Shown: positions 26,018 to 38,619, counted from the stretch's first letter. The stretch is DNA of 64,000 bases from Cercis canadensis (GCA_003255065.1 QAOA01006130.1:279296-343295), one strand, 5' to 3'. Program-made: numbers and translations. The notes: generated by a model not told the origin, from the sequence alone.

Positions 26018-29000
26018 TTAGGATGCAGATGAACTTTCAATTTCGCTCCACCAAAAGCTAACCGAGAAACTGGTAGTTAGAGAACGGACATAGTGCCACC
26101 ATTTAGGTGGGATATATAGCATTTCACCTTCCTCTAAGATACAGTCTACAAATTCCAACTCTTGCACTTTAGGAAACTTCCTCTCATCAATGTCATCTAG
26201 ATCAACCTTCAAACAAAAGAATTTTCTGATCAACATGGAGACCAAGATTTAAAAAGATAAAAATAAAAGTAATACATATGCCTCATTTAAGGAACTTAAG
26301 AGAGTTTAAGATTTGCAGAAGAAACATTTTTGTAACAAATGATCATTCTCATATCAAATCTACGATGGGATCTATTAGTTGGCTGATAAAAAGTTCGATT
26401 AAAGCATAAAATACATGACTGCCAGGGTAATGTAAAATGTTGAAACAGAATCCTAGACACATAGAGACACGTTGAGAGATGGATATTCAATTTCCAGTAG
26501 AGGCATAAGCAAACTGCAAAGAAAGCTGTTCAGTCAAATAGTTCAACAAACTAGATACCTGGCTGGAATTGCTAAGCATGGTTTCAGCGTAGGGGTAAAG
26601 TTCCTCAGAAAGAGATGCAGAATAAAGCCTTATATACTTCTTCCCAACAACCTAAAAAAGAATTAAAGAACACAATGATTTCGATCAAATAAATTATAGA
26701 TGTCCAATTATGTAATGGGTCTTTCAGAAAAGCATTCGAATATGTAAATAACAGCAGAGAAAAATAAATCCAAACATGCATCCATACTAGTGTCTTGGAA
26801 GTTGAGGAAGGGTGTAAAAGAGAAATTAGGACGCACAACAACATTAACAAGACTGAGATAATGATTTGGATATGAGGCTAGAGACATGAATTATAGTTGA
26901 TGATGCACAACAATATTGCCAGGGGTCACAAGAATCATTTGCATAATACAGCTGTTGAGATGAACCATAATTGAGGCAATACTCTTCAGAAAGAATGTTA
27001 GCATCATTAACCAAAAAATTTAACTAAGGAAATCATAAAAACCAAATCAACATCCATATATCTTAAAGGTCTATACCACAGTAAATTTTACCCAACTAGA
27101 AGAACATCAACCATGTGGTGCCAAATATCCATAATACATAATACAATCATACTCTAACTGAGAAGTATGAAAAATTAGCATGGTAATAGTAATGCTGGAA
27201 GATGAAGACTGGTTTTCAATCCATGGGACCCCCTCTTTCTATCAGTAATGATTAACTGGTTATAACTATGCTCAAACAGCAAGGATAATTACGACCATAA
27301 ACAGCTAGTGGTATATAAAATGAGAAAAAAGAAAATGTAATAGGTAGCTTGTTTTCTTCCCCTGTAATTGTCATATCTAGAGTACTACAACTGAATTACC
27401 TGAGCAAGTATGTTATGGTGTGGATCATGGTGTAATGGTGTTACTGTCCCAGCTGGACCAAACCAAGCATTGAGAGATCTTAGCTCCCCTCCACCAGCAA
27501 AACAATAGTCAGGAATACAAATGTCTTTACGTAGCTCATTTATCTGCCATTTCAATAATCAGTAATGGAAAGCAGCAGTAGCAGTACAAGGCCAGTAATT
27601 ACATACCAAAATTACAAAACTTACAATTAGGGAAAAAAAAAAATAACACCAAATACCTGATCAAATAATGGATGCTGAGCGAGATATGTTGGAACACCAG
27701 AAGAACAGCCATAGGACTCTATCCGCTGAAGAAACTCCGAAAATGTAATTAACTCTTGCTTCCATTCAGCACATAAATAGTTCTTCCCAACCTGTAAAGC
27801 ATTCTAAACTTTACTTTTTCTTCCAATTTTTATCTATTATATAAAAACTTACAGGTGATTTAGTTGCCAGCTGATAGACAATTTCAGATGGCCAGTGGAA
27901 AATATTTGTGAAATATGATTTAGAAAGAGGATATAAAACAAGTAATGAAAACAAGACTGTTTACATTGACACGTAATCTAAGTGCATCAATTTTTGTCAT
28001 GCAAATGTATTGAACATGAGAACATCTGTCCAGAAAGCACAATATTGTAGCTAATAAGAGTAGTCCTGATTGGACCATCCAAAGGAGCTCACATAGAGTA
28101 TATGGTTAAAACATCTCATAGTGAAATAGACAAACAGCAGTGGCTGACCACCACTAATCAAGAAAATTAATTAATATCCCACGTTATGCTCTTTCACTTA
28201 AAATCCTCTCTAGAAAACAATTTCTTTCCAGCAGCATATCCTAACTTTTTGTAAAAAAACTGCATCATATTTTCCCCAAATTATGTGTAAGAAAGTAGCT
28301 TAAGAGAGACTAAAAACAAACTAAATATCATCATACAGCATTGAACTTACCAGCCACTAATCACATAAGGTCAATGCATAAGTTAAGCTAAAGTTCGTGT
28401 ACTGTTAGTTTAGGTAAATTAGTTTAATTACAAACTATTCAATTTTCTAAAAAGAGTTATCATCTAGGTTTCCCTTTTTTTCTTTTTCTGTAATGTAATA
28501 ACAAAAAATTGCATCTGGTCTTGAACCCTACATCTGATACTCTATCTTTGTTCTTCAAAGGAGAGAAGGATCCACTATTTACAGCCACAAATAGAATGAA
28601 AAGAGTAATTACCTCAACAGGAACTGTGCGGTCACCAGCAACCCTCTTCAAGTAATCTCTGCTATTCCATTTTGTCTTGGCTGGCCAGTGAGCCATACAA
28701 TCACTGATAATAACTGGGGAACCAGATAGGTAATAATCTTTTAGGAATGTTTCCAGTGACAGATTGGACCTCTTCACCACAATCTTACAAGAAAGGGACT
28801 TGACAGGTAAAATATGGAGAACCTACAACCGTAAAAGCTATAGCATAAACATTAGAAGGGCCATGCAATGTGTCAATAATCATCTCATTCAGATCCAACC
28901 ACATAAGCGCAATAAAGAAAGGAGAGTAACGAAAAAGGAAATACTGAAATTTAAATATTGATCAATAATCTCGTATCATATTCAAGAATGAGAATATTTG

Positions 29001-30068
29001 TTTCAATAAGCAGAGATAGTTTGGAATCTGATTTTTTTGTTTATGATTTTGATATTTACCGAAAATTGCCTTACATTCAGATCTCAGACATTGTTTCTTT
29101 CTCATAAGTAAGGCAAGCAAAAGTCACATTTTACTTCATGTTCTCTTAAGTTCCAGCCTTACTACGATATCAGTTTTTTTTACACTGCATGCGGATATAT
29201 ACCAGCAGTGCACCAAGTAATGTTTTATGTTTCATTAAACTTTCATAATCTAGCTTCTTATTAGTTTTTACTTGCTTGTCAAAGTTCACAACGGTTTTTG
29301 TTGGATAGAATAATACCCTTTCAAGGTACAACTCCACATGATACAGTCCGTCGGCAGCGACAAAAACGGAAAAACCATGCTCCATTATTGCCAATGAAGA
29401 ATGCCTCATTTTCTCTTCAAAATAAACCGTAGTAGAACAGTAAAGATCATCCAAACCATCAATTAATGTTAAAGATGGCGTATAATATGGTGATCAAATA
29501 CTAATGTTCATCCCTAATTTTGGCTATAAATTGTCAAAAATTACATCCACCAAGAAAAAAGAGGGACGGACCTCACCTCAACCTCATTAAGTTCCCGATC
29601 AACAAGTAGATGCTCGGACTTCCCGAAACCTTCATTGCTTTCTTCAGAAACCCTAACGTCCTTGGCCTTCCCCGATACTTTATCGACTGCAGAGTCCAAG
29701 TCCTTCCTCAGAAGCATCCCTCCCATGATCAGTCCCATATCCAAAACCCTAAGGGCCTCCTTGAATTCACCACTGCTGTAATGATATTTCGCAACGTGGA
29801 GGCATGCCATCGAGTAAGCGTCGCGCCATACTGGCAGGATGGAGTGCCAGGGCCCCGAGTGTAGCTGCTCCCACGCCATCTCACGAGCTGCTTCAGCCGC
29901 GCGAAAGTCCCCAGCCTCGGCCAGAGCCGCCATGCTGACGTAAGCATATCCGCCGTGCTCGGAAATCGACTGCAGGAGCCTGGGGGACTCCCTGTCTAGT
30001 GTCGGCGTGTCAAGGTGGTTGGGTGAGTCGCCGCCAGAGAAAGTGGTAGCGGTGGTGGTTGATGACAT
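26018..30068 (-). CDS. JMJ30: JmjC dioxygenase JMJ30/JMJD5
   Basis: Six exons join in phase 0: 29577-30068, 28613-28822, 27657-27791, 27400-27543, 26559-26651 and 26018-26206, giving 420 residues, close to Arabidopsis JMJ30. The first exon encodes an N-terminal helical, TPR-like region; JmjC begins near [20 protein letters not shown]. Fe(II) ligands are visible in [10 protein letters not shown] (His317, Asp319) and [11 protein letters not shown] (His396); GKKYIRLYS holds the expected 2-oxoglutarate lysine. Family proteins are nuclear 2OG oxygenases linked to histone H3 lysine demethylation or hydroxylation, the circadian clock and heat/ABA growth responses in Arabidopsis. The upstream DNA carries an evening element (separate entry), agreeing with dusk-phased expression. 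All splice sites are GT-AG. Catalytic residues are intact. Confidence 0.93.
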
Positions 30069-30205
30069 TTCTTCGGCAGCGCGGTGGGAAGAACTCCAGC
30101 GACAGGTTGTAAAGTGAGTTCAGCCTACGTGTCTTCAAAGTGTTTGATATTTGTTTAGTGAGGGATAAGACAATTGGAAGAAGAGCGAGGGATAGAGAGA
30201 GAATC

Positions 30206-30281
30206 AGATATTTTCTTCGGCGAAAAAAAAATAAAGGAAGAATCGAGATAGATATTACTGCAGAGAAAAAATGGAGATATT
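30206..30281 (-). promoter_or_regulatory. Evening-element cluster upstream of JMJ30
   Basis: On the minus strand, 138 bp or more before the JMJ30 ATG, there is a perfect evening element AAAATATCT (plus-strand 30206-30214) and two copies of the AATATCT core (30250-30256 and 30275-30281). An ABRE-like ACGTGTC lies at 30127-30133 (plus strand). In Arabidopsis, JMJ30 is an evening-phased gene whose promoter evening elements are bound by CCA1/LHY. Finding the motif at the same gene here suggests conserved clock control; this is inference. Confidence 0.65.
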
Positions 30282-30300
30282 CTCCCGTTTGTTTCGTTTT

Positions 30301-31061
30301 GGATTTATATTCGGGGATATTGACCATAATATTATAGTTTTATATATTTATAATTATTTTAATATTATATTTTAAAAAAATAAAAAACTTAAAAAAAAAA
30401 TTCTGCAAAATGAAGTTCACCAAACATGCGTGTGTCAAAAGGCGTGTGCGTGTCCACAATTTCATGAGTGTGGCACCTTTTCATACAATAATATGCGGTG
30501 TGTAAAGAGAGAGAGAGAGACCCCAACCATCAATATTAGATTACATCACTTGCCCCTTCAAGTGTACTTAATTCCTTACATCAAATATGACTGTTTTATG
30601 CCTCAGGGATCTGCTTTTCTCGCTTATCCCACAAGTTTATGTGGACACACAGTGTGTTAAATAACTTGTCCGATGAAAACACGTCAGCTAACACATAACG
30701 TGTTCCATGGCTTCATTCCACATAATTAATTTTTTTAAGTTTTTTTTAATATAATATTAAAGTAAATAAATTTAAAATTATTATAAATATATAAATTAAA
30801 GAGATTTTTTAGATACTTTTAATATTTATGTAGTATGTCATACTACATAAAAATAACCAATAAATGAATGACATGTGTATAAATTAACTATTTTTAAATT
30901 TATTTAAAAAATTAAATAAATTATATTTTATATATAATAAAATATGAAAATTATGTATATTTGCCACGTCAGTGTAGTATGACATACTTACGTAGTATCA
31001 TAGAATCTCCGATAAATTAATTATAAAACTATAATATTAAAGTCAATGTCCCTCTATATCC
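30301..31061. mobile_element. Candidate AT-rich inverted-repeat element
   Basis: The segment from ggatttatat at 30301 and the segment ending ctatatcc at 31061 are imperfect inverted repeats, sharing ataatattatagtttta-like stretches and a ggacattga/ggatattga motif. A further inverted match links 30340-30400 with 30727-30800. The interior is AT-rich and non-coding, and holds a perfect 23-bp palindrome. It looks like a MITE or nested pair of MITEs next to the JMJ30 promoter. No target-site duplication was identified, so the ends are approximate. Confidence 0.4.
30827..30849. repeat. Perfect 11+1+11 palindrome
   Basis: Arms tatgtagtatg and catactacata surround a single t. A related partial palindrome, gtagtatgacatac, lies near 30975. 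It could form a hairpin in single-stranded DNA or RNA; it lies inside the candidate inverted-repeat element. Confidence 0.9.
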
Positions 31062-32062
31062 GGTCATGTTCCCTAATATCATGTTTGTTAAATCTTAACG
31101 GTTTATTCTAATTAAAATTTTTTTAACAGCTTACATAGTGTCACATTATTTATTCCTATTTAATTTTTTTTTTCTCTCATTCCATCTAGCTAGCCATGCT
31201 GTGAGGAAGAGGAATGGGGGTTGAAGCTTCATCACCGAGAGGAACCAAGATTGCCGATTAAAACCCAACTAGTGTACCACCAGACTTGTGCAACTTTTAT
31301 AACTTTGACTCCCAAACCCGATTCTCTCTCCCTATATAACTGAGAATTTTATTCAGAGAGGAGAAAATAGAAATTGTAAGATGCGATTTTCGAATACAAC
31401 AGAATTGCACTAATAGCTATGATTGGCAATAATTGCTTTGTCATTGCCAGATTGGAGACTCGTTCTTTAGCTTGAGACCATTGTCATCGATTTTCAGAGG
31501 ATTTATAAGCTTCATGATAAGCTTTTCATTGGTCTCTTCAGTGGCGCTCATGACTGCTGCCAGACTTGGGAGAGAGAGGAAAAGAGAGGAAACAGGGAAA
31601 AAAAGTTTCAGATGAAGAATGGACGAAGGTGATGAAGATTGACTGTGGCGGATAGAAAGAGGGAGAAAAAAAAATTTGTGATAAGAATGATGATGTGTCA
31701 TAATTTAGACCATTGAGACATTTTTAATGAGAATGAACATTAAAATTTAATAAACATAACAATGTCATATTAAAATGCAACATGACAGATTTTAATCCTT
31801 TGGTTTTGGTAGACGAGGTACTAACAATATAATACTAATAATAAATGTAACAAATAATAATAAATATTGACTCTTCAATCTAAAACCTGAAATCAAATGT
31901 TGCATTGTATACCACTATGATACACAACTAACTAATTACTAATGACTAATGTGCAACTAAATTTTCTCAGCGTAGCTTTGGTTATTGGGTACGGTGTGAT
32001 CTGAGTCCATGCACAAATATGTATGGCTAAAATCACATGGACGTGTGGTGTACTTAAATCTT
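31062..32062. other. Intergenic stretch
   Basis: AT-rich with no supported gene. A short minus-strand frame (31439-31553) begins MSATEETNEKLIMKLI and ends WQ; no splice site extends it and no family is recognised. Confidence 0.35.
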
Positions 32063-32079
32063 TTATGGCATATTGATTT

Positions 32080-32255
32080 TTTTTATTTCCCACTGGTGTC
32101 CGGACTTCGCCTGACTAATCCGGTTTCGAGCCGGGAAGGACCACCAGGGCGGTAAAGCTCTTCCAACAAATGCAGCTGCATTTCTAAGATCTCGAACTCG
32201 AGACCCTTAATTAAACTAGAACAACCCCTTATCAGCTGATCTACACGCTTGTTGG
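32080..32255 (-). mobile_element. tRNA-derived SINE, family 1 copy 2
   Basis: A 176-bp minus-oriented element closely related to the SINE at 7530-7706 across its whole length. It is flanked by a perfect 17-bp target-site duplication, ttatggcatattgattt, at 32063-32079 and 32256-32272. The A box region atcagctgatcta is kept (32231-32243), whereas the B box has mutated (ctcgaactcgag). Intact flanks show a fairly recent insertion. Confidence 0.88.
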
Positions 32256-32272
32256 TTATGGCATATTGATTT

Positions 32273-33457
32273 GTTCACTCTACGGATACGAACGTCTATT
32301 TATCATGAACTTGGTTCAGATTTTCTATGATTTGTTTGTCAAATATCAGAAGGATCATCAAAATAGTTAATGAATGAATACAACATAGACGGTCACAGCT
32401 GATTGACGCCAATGGCCCATATGTTACAAACGAAGGCCCAGTAGGGTGAATTGGGTAGAGCAATGAGTGAAGTTAAAAGGACGAGGGCGAGCAGCATGCA
32501 AAATCCAAATCTGCCTCGGGTTCTCTTTGTCAGCAGAGGAGAATCCAACAATGATTTTCGGCCCCAAGGCGAGAAAGAAGTATCTCTTTCCAAGAGGACA
32601 CAGCTTCTCCAGCTTGCTTTCCCTTAGCAAATAGAGCTGTTCCAATTTGATATTGAATATAAAACAGAGCCCCTTAATTCACTTTAAAACGGGAAAAAAA
32701 AAAAATTTGAAGTTTATGATATTTGTAATCTCTCATTGACATTTTAACATCCATGGCCATGCTTAAGGTATACTAGGAATATGTGCTGTTAAAAGAAAGG
32801 GCTGGAATTGAATATCTCAATATCTGATATTCTACACATAAGCTGGGAAAATATACAAGAATTAAGACTCTGGAATCATATACCAAAATTAATGCATGTA
32901 TCCTTCCCACTATTTCCTGTAAATAACAATAAAAAATGGGGTTGCCAGTTGCGCTCTTAGGTCTTGTTTGCACGTACGCTCTCATAAAAAGGACAGAGAG
33001 CCATGAGAGTCTCAACTCTCAACCCCTACTACTCAATATTTCAGTCCATTACCCAGAAAAGAAAAATGGCGGAGAAAGTACTATTTTCTTACGAATTTAC
33101 TATAATCTATTTTGATTGTTTCAAAGATGAATATAATGCAGGCCAAAAAAATAACACAAGAGTTGAATATAATAGGAGAAAATAAATGCAAATAAGAAGA
33201 TAAAAAATCCCATAGTATAATTAATTCTTTCTGGTTATGTACAAAGCAAAGCATATTGCAGAAAAAGAGGGCTTATAATTTACTAGTAATTCCGCTCTAA
33301 ATCTGAAGAGTTCTAACCATAGCCGTACAAGGTAGCCTAACAGGGGATTGTGAAGTGGAGAAACGGAACAAAATCGGGGGGAATAATGAAGACCCACCAT
33401 TAAAGCATGAAATTAAATCTCTTACTTGAATAAAAGACAGTATTTGTGGAAGGTAGT
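32273..33457. other. Intergenic stretch before the CLE gene
   Basis: No supported coding region. Contains a poly(A) tract near 32695 and AT-rich DNA that probably includes the 3' UTR of the minus-strand CLE gene. Confidence 0.35.
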
Positions 33458-33912
33458 TCATGGGCTTATGGGATTGTTGTTGTGGTGAAGAGGGTCAGGT
33501 CCCGTTGGGACTTGCCTTGCTGAGACTTCTACGGTAAAAGAAGCTTCGTTCCCAAATCTCTCAACCTATAAGACCAAGAACCCAATGAGACCCATTTGTT
33601 AACAGCGAGCAAGAGAAGGAATGTTGAAACTTTGAAAATGAAAAACCAAAAAGTCGTTTTCTTTTCTGCTATTAACACGAAATGACCATATACCTCTGCG
33701 GCTGCTTTCGTGGCTATGTTTTCCGCCATGTTTGTTCCATACTGGACACCTGCACATTGAGTACTGAATTAGTACCTTCAGAGATAAAGAAGGACTATAG
33801 AGAGGATTTCCATGAACTCACTAGAACTAGAGGATTGAACAAATGGCAGTGAAACCGCCAAAGTTAGGATCACAACGTTTAAAACCCAGGTGAGAGCTTT
33901 CTTGGACACCAT
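33458..33912 (-). CDS. CLE40: CLE40/CLV3-type secreted signalling peptide
   Basis: Three small exons, 33822-33912, 33694-33749 and 33458-33565, join in perfect phase (1 then 0) with GT-AG introns to give an 84-residue prepropeptide. Residues 1-26 form a signal peptide, LNVVILTLAVSLPFVQ being its hydrophobic core. A short variable region follows. The C-terminal CLE domain is RQVPTGPDPLHH with the tail NNNPISP, which matches the CLE consensus including both hydroxylatable prolines and the central Gly. The tail beyond the 12-mer and the two-intron structure are as in CLV3 and CLE40, and RQVPTG points to CLE40. CLE40 peptides are processed, secreted and perceived by CLV1-type and ACR4 receptors to control root and shoot stem cells. 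Each exon is too short for simple ORF calling. Confidence 0.92.
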
Positions 33913-36066
33913 GTTTCTGGGGTTAACACAGACAAACAATAGCTCGAGACTCGTTGACAGAGAGAGCAGAAGATGAAGGAGGTTTTTTTCTTTTTTTTTG
34001 AAATTTCCTATCCTTTTCTTTTCCCGTTCTTTTACCCCAAAATGAGGAACCTTTGTAATAGAAACCGGAGATTGATAGCTGAGAGACAGCGGAAGAAATA
34101 CCCAATGGTGCTCCAAAAATATTTTGGACGACAGCAGATTAGCGACTGAAAATCTGCAATTAACGTTCTATTTTGACCTCCTGCAATTCCTAAATTACCT
34201 AAATATTAAAGGTAAACAGAAAAGGACAGCAAGGGTAAAGTCGCCTTTCTGTGGTATTCCACCCAGCTAGGCACTATTCCGAGGTAAGAAGAAGTTTGAC
34301 AGTCTGGCACGTGTCAGACAGACATCTAAATCCTCGTAGGGTCGTTGGCGGCGTGATACATATAGACATGTGGCGAGGCATCATTGGCGTAGACAATAGA
34401 AAGCCCGGTCTGTGATTTCTGGGAGACCTGCTTCCAATCATTTTGGGTGGGGCGAGTTAATTACGGGTGTTCAGGAACTTGAAGTAAAATGTTAAGGGGC
34501 AAAACGGAGATAAATTTTTTTTAGGGGATTATATTAAAGGGTTTTAAATTTTTTTGGGGATTATATTAACATTTTTTAAAATAAATTGCAAATTTTGTTT
34601 TTTTAGGGTGGTGACCACCCCTGCCTTAATGAAATTCTGCCGCTGCGGGTGTTGCTATGCTATTAAATGTCTATCGATAATTGAACTCTATTTTCCCCTT
34701 ATTTTTTTATTATGGACATTTTTTGGGTTAGAAACTTTGAATATTAATGACAATAGAAAATAGTGTGTATGCTTTTTTTTTTTTTTGGAGGGGGGGGGGG
34801 GTTTGGTGGGGGACGGAAAATATATTGGTAAGAATCTTGTAATAATCAAGAACATTTGGAGAAAATGACGGGCAACAACGAAATTAAGGGGGTAGAGTAA
34901 GAGGTATATTTCTAATCCTTTTCAGCACATTATAGGTTCTATTTCAAGTTGAGCACTACACCAAACTGACACTTTGTTTTTTTGGGCTGCGTATACACCA
35001 AAGTGAGACACTTACAAATGTAATTTCTTTTCCATTGTGTATACACCAAAGGGAGACCTTCATTTTCATTTGATGATGTCGTAATACAGAGAGGCTAACG
35101 GCCAGTCGACCAACGACCTCTGGGTTTAAGCTCCAATATCCTATAAGCATGGAATATAATTTAACTATATTCCAATTTCCAAAGTGAAGTCAAGTCATCT
35201 AGCAAATCCCACCATTAAATATTGTATTACATCTCACAAATTTTCACATAAAAAAAAAAAAGTGTAACACAATCATCTCGAGAAATTCATGGGTTGCAGA
35301 AACTAACCATCGAATGTGTAAGTGTTGGAAGATCTCCTCCTAATGTGAGTATGAAAACATATCAAGGACTTTAAAGCGAGACCAATCTCCACCTTAAGTA
35401 GGAACGACCAAACCTTGTTTCGTAAAGAATATTTTCAACAAGGCCCTTCTTCAGTACCACTTCCTTTTCCTAGCTCATGGAAGCCATCAATAGAAACAAC
35501 CATATTCTCATTGAAACACAGATAGCAAAATCCTAGACTATATAAGAACTGGATTATTACAGAAAAAGAAAAAATAAGTCATTAATTCTTATTGACGTGA
35601 TGGGCCAGCATAACGACATTAATCATAACTTCACATTCTCCCGGTGTTTAAATTGCAAAAGGAAGATAAATGGCAACAACATAATAGGGATGCATCAAAT
35701 AGCCTCTCCAAAAAAAGGAGTCAGATATCAGTCTAGCCTACACTCAGGAAAAGAGAGAGGAAGAAAATGATCATTTATTAAAGGTACTCGAGTTCTAAAT
35801 AAATTGCCTGAACATTCACAGATTTGCAGTTTAACCAGTCTAACAAATTGATTCATTTACATGAAACCCCAAATCATAATTATTCTTTATAGAAATGTGG
35901 CAACCTATAGCACAAAAATTGATGCTTTTGTTCTTACTGTTATCTAATTTGATAACACGTCAACGTTAAGATCTTAAAACCTCAAACTCCACATATACTA
36001 ACATCAATCTGGGAACCTCCACCCAGTAGATCAATTCAGTGCTGGAAGCGTGGAAATTTACAGTTC
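33913..36066. other. Intergenic stretch
   Basis: CLE promoter and 5' UTR, then AT-rich DNA. A T run and a 12-G run (34771-34803) form a low-complexity island. No gene is recognised here. Confidence 0.35.
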
Positions 36067-36187
36067 CTGGAAAAGGATGAAGAAACACAAACAAAGAAAA
36101 GTCATGATGTGTAGAGTAAACTCAAAAAGCAATTTAAGAGGATAATAGCACTTACCATCTAAGCTCTGTGCCACCAATTCTAATAAT

Positions 36188-38619
36188 CTAAGCCCCGAAG
36201 TACTTGATCATGTCCTCATCATTAAAGAAATCATCACCAATTAGAGTGTCAAAGTCTCCATAATCTAATGACAGGTTATTGATTGGTGATCCGAAGAAAG
36301 AGTGGTCAATAGGTCTATCCAGCTCGTTTTGAAATGTGTCTTTTACATAATATTGCAAGTCCCCTCCAGTATTCTCACTCCCTTTCATATCTACTCCAGG
36401 TGTAGGAACTGCTTCATTCTCTGCCCTAATCTCACTGTTTACAACCTGCAGTTGCTGCCCACCATGATTGGACCCATATCCTGCTGATGAGTTATAGAAA
36501 CTATATGTAGCTTCATGATGAGTGTCAGGGTTTTGCACCACAGGATACTGCAAGGGCCTTCCATTCATATACATGCTTTCTATAGGCATTATATTGCTCG
36601 AAGGTAGATAAGAATAATGATCAAATTCAGATGCTGGCAGTTGAGCTGGCACCTCAAGACCTTTTTCCAGCGGTCTCAAAGCAGAACCTACGTCATTGCC
36701 CTGTTCATTTCCAGGAATCTGAAGTCCAACCATCTGTGCTTCAGTGTGGTTTATATCGAGCAGAGAGCTTCTTGGCTCAACATATAGACTTTCGTTGTGA
36801 GATGGTGCAGGTAGTTTATCAGGGGCACCTGACCTCAAACGGGGTCTTTTTTTCTTGGGTTGCTTCACTACTTGCTCTTTATCCTGGGTACTCTCAGGAG
36901 TGTTCCTACATAAATTATCTGATGGTTCAACATCCATCAACTGATTTATCCTATCCTCTTTAGAAGAAACAGAACCAACACCATCATCAGCACCATCAAC
37001 ATCATAGTTGCTATCACTACTAGCAGCAGCTCGCTTATTTTCAGCAGCAACACCAGACGGCATTTCAGTTATTCCAGATGTACCATTATCACTACTAGGC
37101 TGTCTAATGAGAGCTTCCTCTCGACTTAATACCCCCAACCAGATTGCACTTTCCTTCGCTGTCATTTTGTCCTGCAAGCACTTTGACTGCCGGACATGCC
37201 TCCTTATCTTTGCAATATTAGGTGACATGTGCTTTATCACAGCAGTTAACACTCCAACTTTCCACATCTTCTTCAAATCATGCGGCTTCTTATAAGGGGG
37301 ACTTTGACCTTGGGGTAAACCCAATTGGAGCCACCAATCCTCATTCCCACTTGGCCACCAAGGTGGAGGAATACCCTTTTCCAATGGGTACTTCCTCTGA
37401 GGAGGATCACAATGTTGCATTAAAGAAGATAAAAGTGAGCCAAGAGTTGCATCTTGCAGGTCTTGGAGAATGCTCTGAGAGTTCCCATTTCGGCTATTGT
37501 CAGCCTCACCCATGGCAAGACACTCAGCTTCATACTTGGCTATGGCTGCAGGGCCATTCTTATCAAACTTTACCTTCTCTTTCCACCAAGCTCTAATGTT
37601 ATCAGAAGCACCACTCACTGGCTTACCCTTCTCAGGAATGATTCCATACACAAATCCACGAGCTTTGCAGACCTCCATAAGCTTCAACATGTACTTAAGA
37701 ATTCCATCTTGCGCTCTGGACATTTTCTTCCTACGAGCTTGATCAGTGGTCTGCTTGGGCTTTTGCTTCTCTGCACCTTGCTGCACTGCAAGCTTCTGCC
37801 TTTCCTTGATCCTTTTGAGTTTGATGCGATCCTTCCACATCCGCCTCTCCAATTCTTCTGCATCTATCTCTTCATCACTAACATCTTTCTCCGCTATATT
37901 TTGACATCTAATGTCATCAACTTCAATATCCGAACTGCATTTCAATGTGCCACCATTTATCAGAAGATGCTCCATTTTATTAAATAATAACATTCTCCCT
38001 CAGCCTGACTACTGAGGAAACTAATTGAAACAAAAACAGATATTGAGGTTATGTTGATTGCGTCTCTGACGATATAGGACTAGCCTTAAGTAAGCCAAAT
38101 GATCATCCGGACAAACAAAGTTCAGTAAAATGCAAGCTCTTCTGGTATTGGTACCATAATAACTAATCAATCAATCAACACTCAAAATTCCATTCCTTTT
38201 CTTTAACTAACTTCCCTCAGAAAACAGACATAATACAGAAAAAGTTTCAATTTTAACAAAATCAATGTCCCCAATGATCTCAAGTACCACTTCATGTAAG
38301 ATACCATAGCAGAATTAGATCATAACATGAGAATTTATTGTGCAGTCTTCAACATCCTAAATTAAATAAGAAAACTTATAACTGGTCGAGCGATTGATAC
38401 CAGCCAATTCGAATTCTGATAGCAAACCAATGGATAGAAAGAAAACCACAAAATATCATCGACAATTCTAAGAATAAGCCCATCTAAAAAAAAAATCAAT
38501 ATATACACATATAATATATAGGAGAGAATTAATATGTAAAGAGATAGATGTTTTGGGCATAAGAAAAAAAATTTCAAGTCATACCAAACGTCGGCTTCAA
38601 TTTCCTCGATTTCACCCAT
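36188..38619 (-). CDS. EIL3: EIN3-like transcription factor EIL3/SLIM1
   Basis: Coding exons 38585-38619 (35 nt) and 36188-37934 join at TG/T to read [12 protein letters not shown] then [12 protein letters not shown], giving 593 residues. The alternative ATG at 37993 in the second exon's extension would replace the conserved start with intron-derived residues and is rejected. The EIN3 DNA-binding domain occupies about residues 30-290: basic [33 protein letters not shown] region, [40 protein letters not shown] and [20 protein letters not shown]. The C-terminal half is low-complexity with an acidic end, [14 protein letters not shown]. The length and C-terminal end fit EIL3/SLIM1, the sulfur-limitation regulator, better than EIN3/EIL1; subgroup assignment is an inference. 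A likely 3' UTR intron lies at 36067-36155. Confidence 0.9.

Noticed and set aside
31439-31553. Minus-strand frame beginning MSATEETNEKLIMKLI
   Set aside because: It looks protein-like but is only about 37 residues, has no splice extension and no family I can name.
37935-37993. ATG at 37993 as the EIL3 start
   Set aside because: This stretch is intron ending in a cag acceptor at 37935; the family start MGEIEEIE is found in an upstream exon with matching phase.
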